Assembly: GCF_012863495.1 (NCBI RefSeq)
Contig: NZ_JAAVJL010000001.1
Span: forward strand, 1,798,001-1,862,000
DNA: 64,000 nucleotides
Source: Pseudanabaena yagii GIHE-NHR1
GTDB lineage: Bacteria > Cyanobacteriota > Cyanobacteriia > Pseudanabaenales > Pseudanabaenaceae
Direction: 5' to 3'
The notes below the pieces were generated by a model that was not told the origin of the DNA, did no database searches, and saw nothing but the letters and a program-made list of their open reading frames with translations. How positions within the stretch are numbered: the stretch's first letter is position 1; the number at the start of each line of letters is the position of its first letter. Position numbers and translations under genes: made by a program. This document shows, piece by piece, positions 1 through 8,762 of the stretch.

Positions 1-593
1 CTCTCGATATTAGGTGTGGAAATTGCAAGAATACCTTGATCTGAAAGTAAACTACTAATTTTCGCAAAATCCTTCTGTAACTCAGGCAAATGTTCAATTA
101 CATCAAACATCGTGATCAGATCGTATTGATGTGCGGCAGTGAAATATTCTAGAGGTTCATTACTGATGGTATATCCCTTCTGAATAAGCAAATCATACAT
201 ACGATGCTCCAGTTCTATTCCCTCGACCTGCCATTGATGTTCTTGTAAAACATCAAGAAAATATCCTGCGGCACAACCAATATCTAGAGCGATTCCTTTA
301 TTTATGCAGTATGGATCAAGATCTCTATACCATTTCTCAAAGGTTTTAATTCTTAAATTAGCAATACTTTCATAGTCATTATATCCATCTTGTTTACGAT
401 GAAAATATTCATGACGATAAATATCAAAGAGATAGTTATTACTAATTCTAGGATTAACAAATGACATGCTACATGCCGAGCATCTCACAATATCAAAACC
501 CTGTATCGAATATAGTTTTTTATAATTTGCTCCACCACATATGGGACATGGATATTTATGGAGTTTAAACTTAGAAATATCAAGTTTAGACAT
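1..593 (-). CDS. Class I SAM methyltransferase with N-terminal zinc ribbon (3' end outside window)
   Basis: Read directly from the minus strand: ATG at 593, open to the window edge (197 codons seen). The protein begins with a CPxCG...CxAC zinc ribbon (about residues 16-39), followed by a methyltransferase motif I, ALDIGCAAGYF, and an acidic post-motif ELEH, then FDVIEHLP, typical of the Methyltransf_11/23 class that modifies small molecules, lipids or glycans. It starts 25 nt after the stop of the zinc-ribbon membrane protein at 619-2229, so the two are probably co-transcribed and may act in one surface-glycan or lipid modification pathway. The substrate cannot be told from sequence. Confidence 0.85.
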   Translation of the reverse strand, partial: MSKLDISKFKLHKYPCPICGGANYKKLYSIQGFDIVRCSACSMSFVNPRISNNYLFDIYRHEYFHRKQDGYNDYESIANLRIKTFEKWYRDLDPYCINKGIALDIGCAAGYFLDVLQEHQWQVEGIELEHRMYDLLIQKGYTISNEPLEYFTAAHQYDLITMFDVIEHLPELQKDFAKISSLLSDQGILAISTPNIE

Positions 594-618
594 AAGAAAT
601 TTTATAGCGCTTTAAACT

Positions 619-2229
619 TTAAGATTGAGCGCCAAATAGTTCGGGATTTAGGAATAGAACTGCACCAAACATATTAAACCAAAGGGAAATTAGGATGCAG
701 GTGAGTGGAAGTAAGTGGGTAGGATTAACCCTAGATTTCAGCAATAGAAAAGAGGCAAATGGAAAGAAATCTAAAAAGTAACGATAGCCAAATTGCTGCC
801 AACCAGTTGAACAATGCGTGAATATAGGTACTGCAATAATTGCCATACATAACCAAGCAAAATTTTTCCAAGAATCACTTCTATTTTTATCCCTCAGAAT
901 ATAGATGAATAAAGGACTAATTGCCAAAATACCATTACCCATATCATCAATCTTGAAAAAAGGAAATTGAGTAACTAGTTTGGGGATAGCAATAATGCCG
1001 TGGTATATATTTGGGAAAATATAGATTAAATTACGGAATCCATACTTCTGAATATTTTCCTTGAAAAAATCTGCATAGAGAAGTTCTTCATACTTAATCG
1101 AAAATGGACTGCCAAAACGCACCCAGTTCCACCAAGCTACAAAAATAATAAACATAACGGCTGGGACACATAAGGCAACTAGTGCTTTAATATTCCCTGC
1201 ATAACGACTAAACCAAGCTTTGAGAATAAAGGCTGGAAAAATTACTGCTAAATGAAATCGCCCAATTGAAGCGATCGCTAGTAAAGTAATGGCAAATATA
1301 TCTTGTTTTAATCCTTGAGCATAATAAAGAGTAATCCAAGCTAAAGAAAGAAATAAACAACTACCCAATACAGCATTGAACCAAGATGAAGCTATTACTG
1401 CACAAGGGAAAATCATGGTTCCTAATGTTAAAAAGATAAATAGTAGTCTACGTTGACTATTTTTTTGTGATGATGCAAATTTTTCCACATAGATAAACTG
1501 AACAATAATTAGAAGAAAATACAAAACTAGAGAAAAGACTGTTTCTGTAAATCTTCCACCAAAAAAATGGACAAATGGTAACATCAAAAAGCCATTTAAG
1601 GGTGGGATTGCTAGAAATAGCTTGCCATCAAATGGAATTAGATCGAGAGTCCAAGTTACATCAAGATTAGTTCTACCTTGTAACAAGGCTTCAGCTTGCA
1701 TATAGAACATTGCACCACTTCTTCCATCTAAATTGCCACTTATGGAATAAGAAACTAGGAATGTGATGGTTGCACAAAAACTAATTATTGCTAATCCATG
1801 CCAAAATTTGTAATTTGAGATATAGCTGAGGATATAATCTTTAGATTTTTGAAATAGTTTATATGTATTGACAAGAGCTATAACGATGGATATGAAAATG
1901 GTAGAAACAACTAAAACAATATATCCAAGTAATCTTAGGATTATATTTTCATAAATTAGTGTTTTTATCTCATTGATTTTTTCTAGTGTGTGATTAATCC
2001 TTGATACTAAATATCTCAAATTAGAAGCATGTCGATAATATTGGGAAGTTACTATTTCTCTAATGCTTCTCTTTTTAAATCTTAGAAAATTAATTTCAGG
2101 GTTACAGCATATTTCCCCGATCCCATCTATAAAAATATTATTGCAAACTTGACAAACATATTTTCGAGAGCCATTTGGTAATTTGCCATATTTTTTTAAT
2201 TGTGTACTATCGCATAAAGGGCAAGGCAT
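619..2229 (-). CDS. GT-C-like polytopic membrane protein with N-terminal zinc ribbon
   Basis: 536 residues. Residues 1-33 form a CPLC...CQVC zinc ribbon like those of transposase or other nucleic-acid-binding leader domains. A polar stretch follows, then about ten hydrophobic segments from about residue 95. The membrane part resembles GT-C (PMT/ArnT-like) glycosyltransferases: a periplasmic-loop pattern with DGRSG...LLQGRTNLD and IPPLNGFLMLPF is shared with the gene at 3761-4954 (LLQGRLDL...NPPLPSILLMPF), so the two are paralogues. There is no internal Met between residue 1 and about 175, so the zinc ribbon seems to be a true part of the protein. Probable role: lipid-linked sugar transfer. 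Substrate unknown. Confidence 0.7.
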   Translation of the reverse strand: MPCPLCDSTQLKKYGKLPNGSRKYVCQVCNNIFIDGIGEICCNPEINFLRFKKRSIREIVTSQYYRHASNLRYLVSRINHTLEKINEIKTLIYENIILRLLGYIVLVVSTIFISIVIALVNTYKLFQKSKDYILSYISNYKFWHGLAIISFCATITFLVSYSISGNLDGRSGAMFYMQAEALLQGRTNLDVTWTLDLIPFDGKLFLAIPPLNGFLMLPFVHFFGGRFTETVFSLVLYFLLIIVQFIYVEKFASSQKNSQRRLLFIFLTLGTMIFPCAVIASSWFNAVLGSCLFLSLAWITLYYAQGLKQDIFAITLLAIASIGRFHLAVIFPAFILKAWFSRYAGNIKALVALCVPAVMFIIFVAWWNWVRFGSPFSIKYEELLYADFFKENIQKYGFRNLIYIFPNIYHGIIAIPKLVTQFPFFKIDDMGNGILAISPLFIYILRDKNRSDSWKNFAWLCMAIIAVPIFTHCSTGWQQFGYRYFLDFFPFASFLLLKSRVNPTHLLPLTCILISLWFNMFGAVLFLNPELFGAQS

Positions 2230-2425
2230 TTGGGTTAGGTGCTTGGAAAAGTGATAGCTTAGTTTAACAAATCTTTTTCACGTTGCGTAGATAGAATTAC
2301 ATTGTTTACTTCTAATTTTTGTAGATATTCTATCAACTTATGAAAATTTACATTCGTTTATTTTATAGTTTCAAAGTTTATGCTAAAGATATAGCATAAG
2401 GTGCAAAATACTATTTTTAAATAGA

Positions 2426-3772
2426 ATGAAAACTGACCCAAATGAAAAAATTCGTCAGCAATTTGACTTAATGCCCTATCCTAATTTGCCTGCATCACAA
2501 ATGGGGGGAGATGGCGATCGCGGTTTGATTTTGCATTCTTTTGTAACGGCTTGGTATGCCAAAACTCAACGGGTTTGCGATCGCCAAGATTTGACGATCC
2601 TTGATATTGGATGTGGCTCGGGCGTAACCACCTTGGCATTAGCGATGGCAAATCCTAAGGCGCGAATTGTGGGCATCGATCTATCGGAGGCTTCTTTAAA
2701 ATTGGCAAGCGATCGCCTTACTTATCATGGTTTCCCTAATGCCGAATTTTATAATTTGCCTATCGCTGAGCTTCCACGCTTCAAAGAAGAACAGGGGATC
2801 GAATTTGACTATATTAACTGCGAAGACACGCTCTATTTTTTGACTGAACCAGCAGAAGGATTGCAAGCGATGCGATCAGTTCTCAAATCTGAAGGTTTAT
2901 TACGAACTAATGTCCATAGTCTGTATCAACGAGCCGATTTTTTTCGCGCCCAAACCTTTGCCAAATTGTTAGGATTTCTGGACGGTAATCCTACGGAAAC
3001 AGAGTACAGGCAAATTTACGCAATTATGGAAGCCTTAGGCGATGGAACAATGCTCAAAGCAAGTACTTGGACTCCCTCTGATAAATCCTTTGGCTTTGTA
3101 TTGATGAATTATGTGATGCAGGAAGATAAGGGCTTTACGATTCCAGATGTTTTTCAAATGCTGCAATCGGCAAATTTAGAATTTGTGAGCATGATCAATC
3201 CTGCGGACTGGCGTTGGCAAAATATATTTCCCAATGGAATGCCAGAGCATTTCACTCAATTTTTGGCTAAGGCTACGGCTGAGCAAAATCTCCATGCCTT
3301 TGAACTGCTGCAACCCGTTAACCGTCTATTGGATATTTGGTGCGGGCACTCAGGGCGATCACCTGAATATGTAGAGATCAGTCAATGGTCAGAAGGGATG
3401 TGGAATTCAGCAAAGATACATTTGCATCCTGCTTTGCGAACAGATCTGTTTTTTCAAACCCTCGATCAAGCGATCGTCCAAATGCGCCCCGATCCCAACC
3501 TGCAAAAATTACATCGACCTCATCTTGATGCGCTCACAGTAACTCTTTGCTTGCGATTTCTCTGGCAGCGTCCCTGTAAATTTGCAGAGCTTGTCACCTA
3601 TTGGTGTAGCCACAAACCCAGATTGGAAGCCTATCGCCAAGTTTCGACTATTATCGGTGGCTCAGTTGCACCAGTTGGCAAACTCAGCGATCGCCAAGCT
3701 CAAGATGAACTCAAGTTTTTATTAAATGAACTCGTCTTAGATCACCTTATTCTCATTGAATTACCATCCTAG
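2426..3772 (+). CDS. Class I SAM methyltransferase with C-terminal regulatory-type domain
   Basis: 448 residues. Motif I LDIGCGSGVTTLALA (about residues 58-73) and the acidic GIDLSEASL define a Rossmann SAM methyltransferase. The C-terminal half has the helical pattern of the PKMT methyltransferase regulatory domain found in bacterial protein or small-molecule methyltransferases. The start MKTDPNEKIRQQFD is supported by family members that begin with the same IRxxFDxxPYP pattern. It converges on and overlaps by 12 bp the gene at 3761-4954. Target unknown. Confidence 0.8.
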   Translation: MKTDPNEKIRQQFDLMPYPNLPASQMGGDGDRGLILHSFVTAWYAKTQRVCDRQDLTILDIGCGSGVTTLALAMANPKARIVGIDLSEASLKLASDRLTYHGFPNAEFYNLPIAELPRFKEEQGIEFDYINCEDTLYFLTEPAEGLQAMRSVLKSEGLLRTNVHSLYQRADFFRAQTFAKLLGFLDGNPTETEYRQIYAIMEALGDGTMLKASTWTPSDKSFGFVLMNYVMQEDKGFTIPDVFQMLQSANLEFVSMINPADWRWQNIFPNGMPEHFTQFLAKATAEQNLHAFELLQPVNRLLDIWCGHSGRSPEYVEISQWSEGMWNSAKIHLHPALRTDLFFQTLDQAIVQMRPDPNLQKLHRPHLDALTVTLCLRFLWQRPCKFAELVTYWCSHKPRLEAYRQVSTIIGGSVAPVGKLSDRQAQDELKFLLNELVLDHLILIELPS

Positions 3773-4954
3773 TTTGACTACCCAATAAACGCCCCATACA
3801 TTGACAATCACAGATAAAGCAATTAATACCCATGCCAATGCTTGAGGCATTCTTTGTAGACCACTGGCGATCGCTACAAATAGAAATGGTAAATAATCGA
3901 GGGCATAGCGATAGCCAAACTGCACCCAACCCGTTGCGGTATAGATCATCGCAGGCAGAGAGATTAAAAATGCTGATAATCCCGCCAAAATCACAAATAC
4001 ATCAAACCAGTTAGCCGCAAATAGAGCAAAAAATGCAGGTGTCGTTAGCCAGATATTCATCCCCTCTGGTTTTGGGCGCACAAAAGGAAACTGCGGTAAG
4101 AATTCAGGCATTTCTGTAAAGATCAGCTTGATGTGCTTAGGAATATAGGCTTTATTGAACAAACCATACTTATCAATGGCAGGTGCTTGCACTGACGAAT
4201 AATAGTTTTGCAGCATATATCCCGACTCCATCGGATCGCCAAATCTTGCCCAGTTAAACCAAGATTGGAATAAAAAAAGTGGTGTGAAACCTGCTCCAAA
4301 GCTAATGCCTTTTTGAATCCATTTTTCGGGACGCTCCCATACTAGCCAACCTAAGAAAAATAGCGATCCCAAAACGGTAGCTTGACGTGAGAGAAAGGCA
4401 AGCCCCATAAAGAATCCTATCAGCGCAAATCTTCGCTTCCCAAAAAACTCCACCAAGGCTAATAACATTCCCCACTCAGCGACAACATGGGCGTAGAACC
4501 AAATTGTGCCAATGATGCTTGCGCTGTAATGCACAGTCCCAAAGCCATAAAGAATGGTTAAGCCGACGCGTATAGCACCTTGCACGGTCATCCGCCCCAA
4601 TAATATCCATACTAAAAAGACATCGACAGCCCCAAACAACATACATACTCGAATTTGTTCTGTGGCAATGCCCCAAATCGCCACAAAAGGCATCAGTAAA
4701 ATTGATGGCAAGGGTGGATTAGGCAGATAAATCTTGTCTTTCCAGTAAATTAAATCCACATAATAGTCAGGTAAATTAAACAGATCGAGCCGCCCTTGCA
4801 AAAGTCCTGAGGCTTGATAGACAAAGTGCTTATACCAATCTGGGTGGACAAGATGAGAACAGAAATAAATGCCAAAGGGTACAAGAATCCATAAAATAAT
4901 CCATAGCAAAACCTGTTTTAGATCTTGTTTTACCGCAGAGATAGTCATAGTCAT
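3761..4954 (-). CDS. GT-C-like polytopic membrane protein (glycosyltransferase family 39-like)
   Basis: 397 residues with about nine or ten membrane segments. It is paralogous to the membrane part of the gene at 619-2229: both contain a periplasmic loop with LLQGR, NPPLP/IPPLNG, WFNWARFG/WWNWVRFG and GWxQFGYRYxLDxxPF near the C-terminus. The last motif is characteristic of this bacterial membrane family. It lacks the zinc ribbon of its paralogue. Likely transfers sugars from polyprenyl-phosphate donors to surface glycans. Donor and acceptor are unknown. Confidence 0.65.
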   Translation of the reverse strand: MTMTISAVKQDLKQVLLWIILWILVPFGIYFCSHLVHPDWYKHFVYQASGLLQGRLDLFNLPDYYVDLIYWKDKIYLPNPPLPSILLMPFVAIWGIATEQIRVCMLFGAVDVFLVWILLGRMTVQGAIRVGLTILYGFGTVHYSASIIGTIWFYAHVVAEWGMLLALVEFFGKRRFALIGFFMGLAFLSRQATVLGSLFFLGWLVWERPEKWIQKGISFGAGFTPLFLFQSWFNWARFGDPMESGYMLQNYYSSVQAPAIDKYGLFNKAYIPKHIKLIFTEMPEFLPQFPFVRPKPEGMNIWLTTPAFFALFAANWFDVFVILAGLSAFLISLPAMIYTATGWVQFGYRYALDYLPFLFVAIASGLQRMPQALAWVLIALSVIVNVWGVYWVVKLGW

Positions 4955-5063
4955 ATTTACAAGTTAGACAGGTGTAAATGCAGTGTAAAGTACACCCCAA
5001 ATTTTGCCCAAAAGCTCCAAAAGATTGAAATGCAAGTTTACATAACGTCAGTTCAACAAAGAG

Positions 5064-5102
5064 CAAAATGGTAAAAATCGCAAAGCGATTTTTACCATTT
5101 TG
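5064..5102 (-). terminator. 18-bp perfect hairpin with 3-nt loop
   Basis: Arms at 5064-5081 and 5085-5102 are perfectly complementary around loop AAA. It lies just 3' of the minus-strand gene at 5136-5744 and is the likely terminator of that gene. Confidence 0.6.
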
Positions 5103-5135
5103 CCTTGCTTCGCAAGGTGCAAAGGGCTTCACCAG

Positions 5136-5744
5136 TTACAGAAAATCTGTTGGTTTAGGGGTGTAAAAGATGGCTCTGATCGCAAAGCCGATCGCGAGAC
5201 TGCTACTTGTAAGGATGCCCAGAATGATGAAATTTTTAATAGTGCTTAATTCGAGGTACTGGATTTGCTTACCAATCAGGGTGATCGTCGCAGCGAGTAA
5301 CCCGATCGCTAAACTAGCAATCCAACTTGATGGAATTTGAAATAGGGAAATGGTAAAGGCGATCGACAGGGCAAAAGTAACTATTGTCGAGAGAATTTCA
5401 ATGATCGAAAGTTTTTTGTCAGGCTCAGCACTATAACCAACATCCGCAAAACCTAACCAGTACAGTACTAGACATACACCCAAGGTGATCAGGCTGGGAA
5501 TCAGACTAGCTTGCCAATAGACAATTATCACCGATGCGATCGCGGCAAGTAGTCCACCCAGACTCTGCGGTATGGCAAATATTCCCGCAACGGCTAAACC
5601 CAATAATAAACTTGCGATCGGGTAATTACGATCAGTGATTAATGTACTGATGTAACTACCTAAGTATCCATAGGCGATCGCGATGGTCGTGAAAGAGACC
5701 AATAACCGCAGCCCAACTTCAACCCTACCAATTTTGAGTGCCAT
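5136..5744 (-). CDS. Unknown six- to seven-helix membrane protein
   Basis: 202 residues, almost entirely hydrophobic helices separated by short polar turns, with a KKLSIIEI connector in the middle that suggests a two-repeat arrangement. Not recognised. No catalytic motif is visible. It is flanked by another unknown membrane gene (5815-6312) in the same orientation, 70 bp upstream, so the two may be co-transcribed. Confidence 0.55.
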   Translation of the reverse strand: MALKIGRVEVGLRLLVSFTTIAIAYGYLGSYISTLITDRNYPIASLLLGLAVAGIFAIPQSLGGLLAAIASVIIVYWQASLIPSLITLGVCLVLYWLGFADVGYSAEPDKKLSIIEILSTIVTFALSIAFTISLFQIPSSWIASLAIGLLAATITLIGKQIQYLELSTIKNFIILGILTSSSLAIGFAIRAIFYTPKPTDFL

Positions 5745-5814
5745 AAAATGCCACCAGTTTTTAATTTATGCCCGCGTCCAACATCAATAAACATCAATGT
5801 TACAAAAAATTGTC

Positions 5815-6312
5815 TTAATCTTCTCCAAAGACCTTGGTATATCCGATATATCCTATCAACAGAACAACCCCTAAGACCATCAAGAATACATTGAAGGGAA
5901 TATATGAGAAGAAATAGAAATGAATTCGATTAGAAATCCACGAAAAGAATATGAAAACCAATGACATCAACATCAATCCCTGAATAAACTTAAACGCAGG
6001 AATCCTGTTGAGGGGTAAGCGCTTCTTCGCAAGAATAATTGAGCAAATTACATGATATGGGGCAGATAATAATAGGAGGATATCGGCTTCTTTGCCTATT
6101 CTTCCCCATCCTCCTGTGTTACTGGCATAGGCGATATAACCAGCAAAGACCATAGCAGCAAAGGCAGAAAGACTTAAATTTACGCTTAATACAAAAGGTT
6201 CTTCTTTAGTACCTGGAATGAGTACACAAATGTAATAAGCGATCCAAGGAGTCAAAATCATTAACAGCAGAACGGGCAACTTATAAAGTGTGAGAAGGCT
6301 TTCTATAGTCAT
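5815..6312 (-). CDS. Unknown four- to five-helix membrane protein
   Basis: 165 residues with hydrophobic segments at about 12-32, 42-62, 78-95, 109-126 and 138-158. Resembles short cyanobacterial membrane proteins of unknown role. No motif suggests a function. Same strand as the gene at 5136-5744. Confidence 0.55.
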   Translation of the reverse strand: MTIESLLTLYKLPVLLLMILTPWIAYYICVLIPGTKEEPFVLSVNLSLSAFAAMVFAGYIAYASNTGGWGRIGKEADILLLLSAPYHVICSIILAKKRLPLNRIPAFKFIQGLMLMSLVFIFFSWISNRIHFYFFSYIPFNVFLMVLGVVLLIGYIGYTKVFGED

Positions 6313-6441
6313 AACAATTGCTCTTAATTTCAGAAACTCCTCTAAACCAAATTATTTAAATTAATGACATCTCATGATGGATTATGCGATCGCTTACCCA
6401 TCCTGCATTTAATTTCAACAAATTATAGCAATCCTAAATTG

Positions 6442-6480
6442 TTTGTGGAAGCGCATCCCTTCAGGGTGCGCTTCCACAAA
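6442..6480. repeat. Dispersed hairpin (GTGGAAGCGCA type)
   Basis: Arms 6442-6455 and 6467-6480 are perfectly complementary. The apical CCCTTCAGGG continues the pairing after one bulged T. Confidence 0.6.
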
Positions 6481-6548
6481 ACTCAAAAATTTACAAAAGA
6501 TTTAAGACTGCTATAGAAATATAGTTGTTTTAAATAATTTGCAGAGGG

Positions 6549-6599
6549 GCTTCGACTCCGCTCAGCCATCGGTGTAAGCTAGCTGAGCGAAGTCGAAGC
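6549..6599. repeat. Dispersed inverted repeat, CTTCGACT..GCTCAGC family (copy 1)
   Basis: Arms 6549-6566 and 6582-6599 pair with a single mismatch. Related copies are at 13789-13832 and 34789-34832. Confidence 0.7.
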
Positions 6600-6643
6600 T
6601 GTAGTTCTTATTTGAATTATCTATACAAGTTTGCTTAGAATAT

Positions 6644-6685
6644 AAAAAAGCTGGGGCGCACACGCGGCGTGCGCCCCAGTTTTTT
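6644..6685. terminator. GC-rich hairpin with A/T flanks, likely operon terminator
   Basis: Core arms 6651-6661 and 6669-6679 carry the GGGGCGCAC sequence of the dispersed family. A-run before and T-run after extend the stem in either direction, as in a bidirectional Rho-independent terminator. It is downstream of cupS. Confidence 0.55.
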
Positions 6686-6788
6686 CTCTGGTTTTGAGTG
6701 GATGTGAAGTGGGCGAAGCCCGCACCACATCCACTTGCGTAAGTTCTAAAATTTTTAAGTTGGATTTTGCTGTAAGTAAAACAAACCG

Positions 6789-7238
6789 CTATACGCCGAC
6801 TTTGCCCGACTCCATAATTGGATAAAACCAATGGGGGCGCATCAGCATAACTGTATCAATTACATGAATAACACCATTATCTGCTTCAATATCCGCAGCG
6901 ATTACCGTAGCGTTATTTGCCTCAAACCCTTCCTCTGAAATATCAAGATCAATTTGAGAACCTTCAAGGGAAGTGAGAGATTTAATGCCGATTAAGTCTT
7001 CTTTTTTATACCTGCCTGCAACTACATGGTAGGTCAGAATACGTGCTAGTTGAGGGATATTTTGAACTAGGGTAGTAATTGTGCCAGCAGGGAGTTTTGC
7101 AAAAGCCGCATCATTAGGAGCAAATACTGTAAAAGGTCCTGGACTTTGTAATGCTTCTACTAAACTTGCTGCCGATACTGCGGTGACAAGGGTAGAGAAG
7201 CCTTCATTATTAACAGCGATATCAACGATTGTAGTCAT
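6789..7238 (-). CDS. cupS: CupS, fasciclin-domain subunit of the NDH-1MS CO2-uptake complex
   Basis: 149 residues covering a single FAS1 (fasciclin) domain: [17 protein letters not shown] (FAS1 H1 motif, about residues 33-49), the central [11 protein letters not shown], and the terminal [12 protein letters not shown] (H2). No signal peptide, so cytoplasmic. CupS of cyanobacteria is a small FAS1-like soluble subunit encoded next to cupA in the low-CO2-inducible NDH-1MS operon, and this position immediately after cupA (116 bp) supports the call over a generic secreted fasciclin protein. Its presence marks the operon as the inducible MS type, not the constitutive MS' type. Confidence 0.85.
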   Translation of the reverse strand: MTTIVDIAVNNEGFSTLVTAVSAASLVEALQSPGPFTVFAPNDAAFAKLPAGTITTLVQNIPQLARILTYHVVAGRYKKEDLIGIKSLTSLEGSQIDLDISEEGFEANNATVIAADIEADNGVIHVIDTVMLMRPHWFYPIMESGKVGV

Positions 7239-7292
7239 AGTTATTTTCTGAGGTTGAATTACTTACAGCGTGTTTTGCCTAAAACTGAACTC

Positions 7293-7339
7293 AGAAATTC
7301 TTTAAAAGTGTTGTAAAACTACACTTTTAAAGAATTTCT
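7293..7339 (-). promoter_or_regulatory. 19-bp hairpin between cupA and cupS
   Basis: Perfect arms 7293-7311 and 7321-7339 with a 9-nt loop, AT-rich and with no long U-run. It lies in the 116-bp gap between cupA and cupS and could be an attenuator or an mRNA stabiliser that sets the CupA:CupS ratio. Function is inferred only from position. Confidence 0.45.
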
Positions 7340-7354
7340 ATGGTCTGAGCATAA

Positions 7355-8671
7355 TTAACGATAGTTTTGATCTTGAACCATACCAATTCTCGCAGCTTTA
7401 TCCATGCCGTATTTAGGGTTGCAGAAGCGATTCAGTTGTCCCTCAAAATAATGACGATTGGCCAAGAGATGCTTAGGATTAGGATCATCCAGAGGATAGA
7501 GAAATGCAGCTCTACCTGCCTGAATTACGGCTGAAGTAACGTTGTACATCGATCTCTGAAAACTAACGCCTAATTGAATCAAGGTGTCATCTTCACCACG
7601 ACAAAATTGCTTGTAGTAGTCCACTAGGTACTGAGGCAAGAAGTGATACATGTCTTGATGTAACAGAGTTGGAGGGATGCCTGCTGAACCTACAGGGAAT
7701 TTATCTGCATATAAAATCCCATAGTGGAAATCATTCTGATCCTTAGGAACTTCATTAGCCTGAGCATTGTAGGACTTTGTGCCACGGAAGGGAGAAGTAC
7801 GATAAAACACCGCTTCAACATAGGGGAAGGCTGCCTCATATAGCCAAGTAAATCCTTTAGATTTAGGCACAATGTCAAACCACTCACCTCGAATATTGAC
7901 ACGATGGTAAATTGGACGACCCGCGATCGCAAAAATTCCGTTTACCAAGAAATTCATCGCATCGGGTACACCTTTAAAGCCACCTTCATCGTAAATATCG
8001 GACATCTCGAAAAACACAGGAGCCATGATTTCCCAGAACAGCCCTAAAACTGAGGTCATAGTGGATTGACGGCATTGCTCTAAAAACATCTCAGGAAAGA
8101 GTTTATATAGCCCCAACATGACAGGATTATTTTTAAAATATGCCCGAATAGCGCGATCGGCATTTTGGCGATATTCCTCCGAATCCATATAAGGCTCTAG
8201 TTCACCACCCATATTGCGATGCCAGAACATTGCTCGCATACATTCTTCGGCAAACTCCATGTTGATGCGATCGTGATAGAGATGATGGAAGAGCTTTGGG
8301 ATTTTCGTATTCAGTTCTCCCTTAGACATAAACTCTAACAACTCAGGATGAGCTGTTGCCTCACCACGCCAAAAGCGCCAATCAGCATCATCACCTGCAT
8401 AGTGATTACGTAAATCGAGGTATTCCTGAGGCAAAAAGTACTTAAATGCAGGAAGTGGCTCTAGAAATACCTGTTCCGCTATGTAGAGCAGATCACGCCA
8501 ATAGAAATCCATCGGCACGGCATAAGCCTTATAGAGTCCGATTATTTGCATTAAGTTTTCGGGCGTGTCAGGTAGCATAGAGCCACCTGCTTCTAATCGA
8601 TGGATGACATCGGCATAGGGATGTGTGGATGGAGGTAGTTTTGTGGCTGGTGGCACTAAAGTAGCTGTCAT
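7355..8671 (-). CDS. cupA: CO2 hydration protein CupA (ChpY) of NDH-1MS
   Basis: 438 residues, matching the usual length of the cyanobacterial ChpX/ChpY (CupA/CupB) family. Recognisable family blocks include DTPENLMQIIGLYKAYAVPMDFYWRD spread over residues 35-62, HHLYHDRINMEFAEECM and the C-terminal HYFEGQLNRFCNPKYGMDKAA region. It is the subunit that converts CO2 to bicarbonate on the cytoplasmic arm of the NDH-1 complex with NdhD3/NdhF3. Assignment to CupA rather than CupB rests on the adjoining cupS gene and the order ndhF3-ndhD3-cupA-cupS. It starts 91 bp after ndhD3 and is likely co-transcribed. Confidence 0.92.
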   Translation of the reverse strand: MTATLVPPATKLPPSTHPYADVIHRLEAGGSMLPDTPENLMQIIGLYKAYAVPMDFYWRDLLYIAEQVFLEPLPAFKYFLPQEYLDLRNHYAGDDADWRFWRGEATAHPELLEFMSKGELNTKIPKLFHHLYHDRINMEFAEECMRAMFWHRNMGGELEPYMDSEEYRQNADRAIRAYFKNNPVMLGLYKLFPEMFLEQCRQSTMTSVLGLFWEIMAPVFFEMSDIYDEGGFKGVPDAMNFLVNGIFAIAGRPIYHRVNIRGEWFDIVPKSKGFTWLYEAAFPYVEAVFYRTSPFRGTKSYNAQANEVPKDQNDFHYGILYADKFPVGSAGIPPTLLHQDMYHFLPQYLVDYYKQFCRGEDDTLIQLGVSFQRSMYNVTSAVIQAGRAAFLYPLDDPNPKHLLANRHYFEGQLNRFCNPKYGMDKAARIGMVQDQNYR

Positions 8672-8762
8672 AGTTTTATCTTTCCTGTATTGATCTTTCC
8701 TGTATTAAGAGAGCACCTTGCATTCAATGGTGACTCAGAAGCTAATTGAGGTAATTAGTTCA

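Larger units (their letters stand above)
6313..6788. other. Gene-free spacer with three unrelated hairpins
   Basis: No coding region is supported here. It holds a hairpin with 14-bp arms at 6442-6480, a member of the CTTCGACT..GCTCAGC inverted repeat at 6549-6599, and a GGGGCGCAC hairpin with flanking A- and T-runs at 6644-6685. All belong to dispersed hairpin families seen elsewhere in the window. The last can serve as the terminator of the ndhF3-ndhD3-cupA-cupS operon. Confidence 0.6.

Noticed and set aside
6562-6831. Open frame of 89 codons overlapping cupS
   Set aside because: It runs through dispersed hairpins and the end of cupS and has no coding features.
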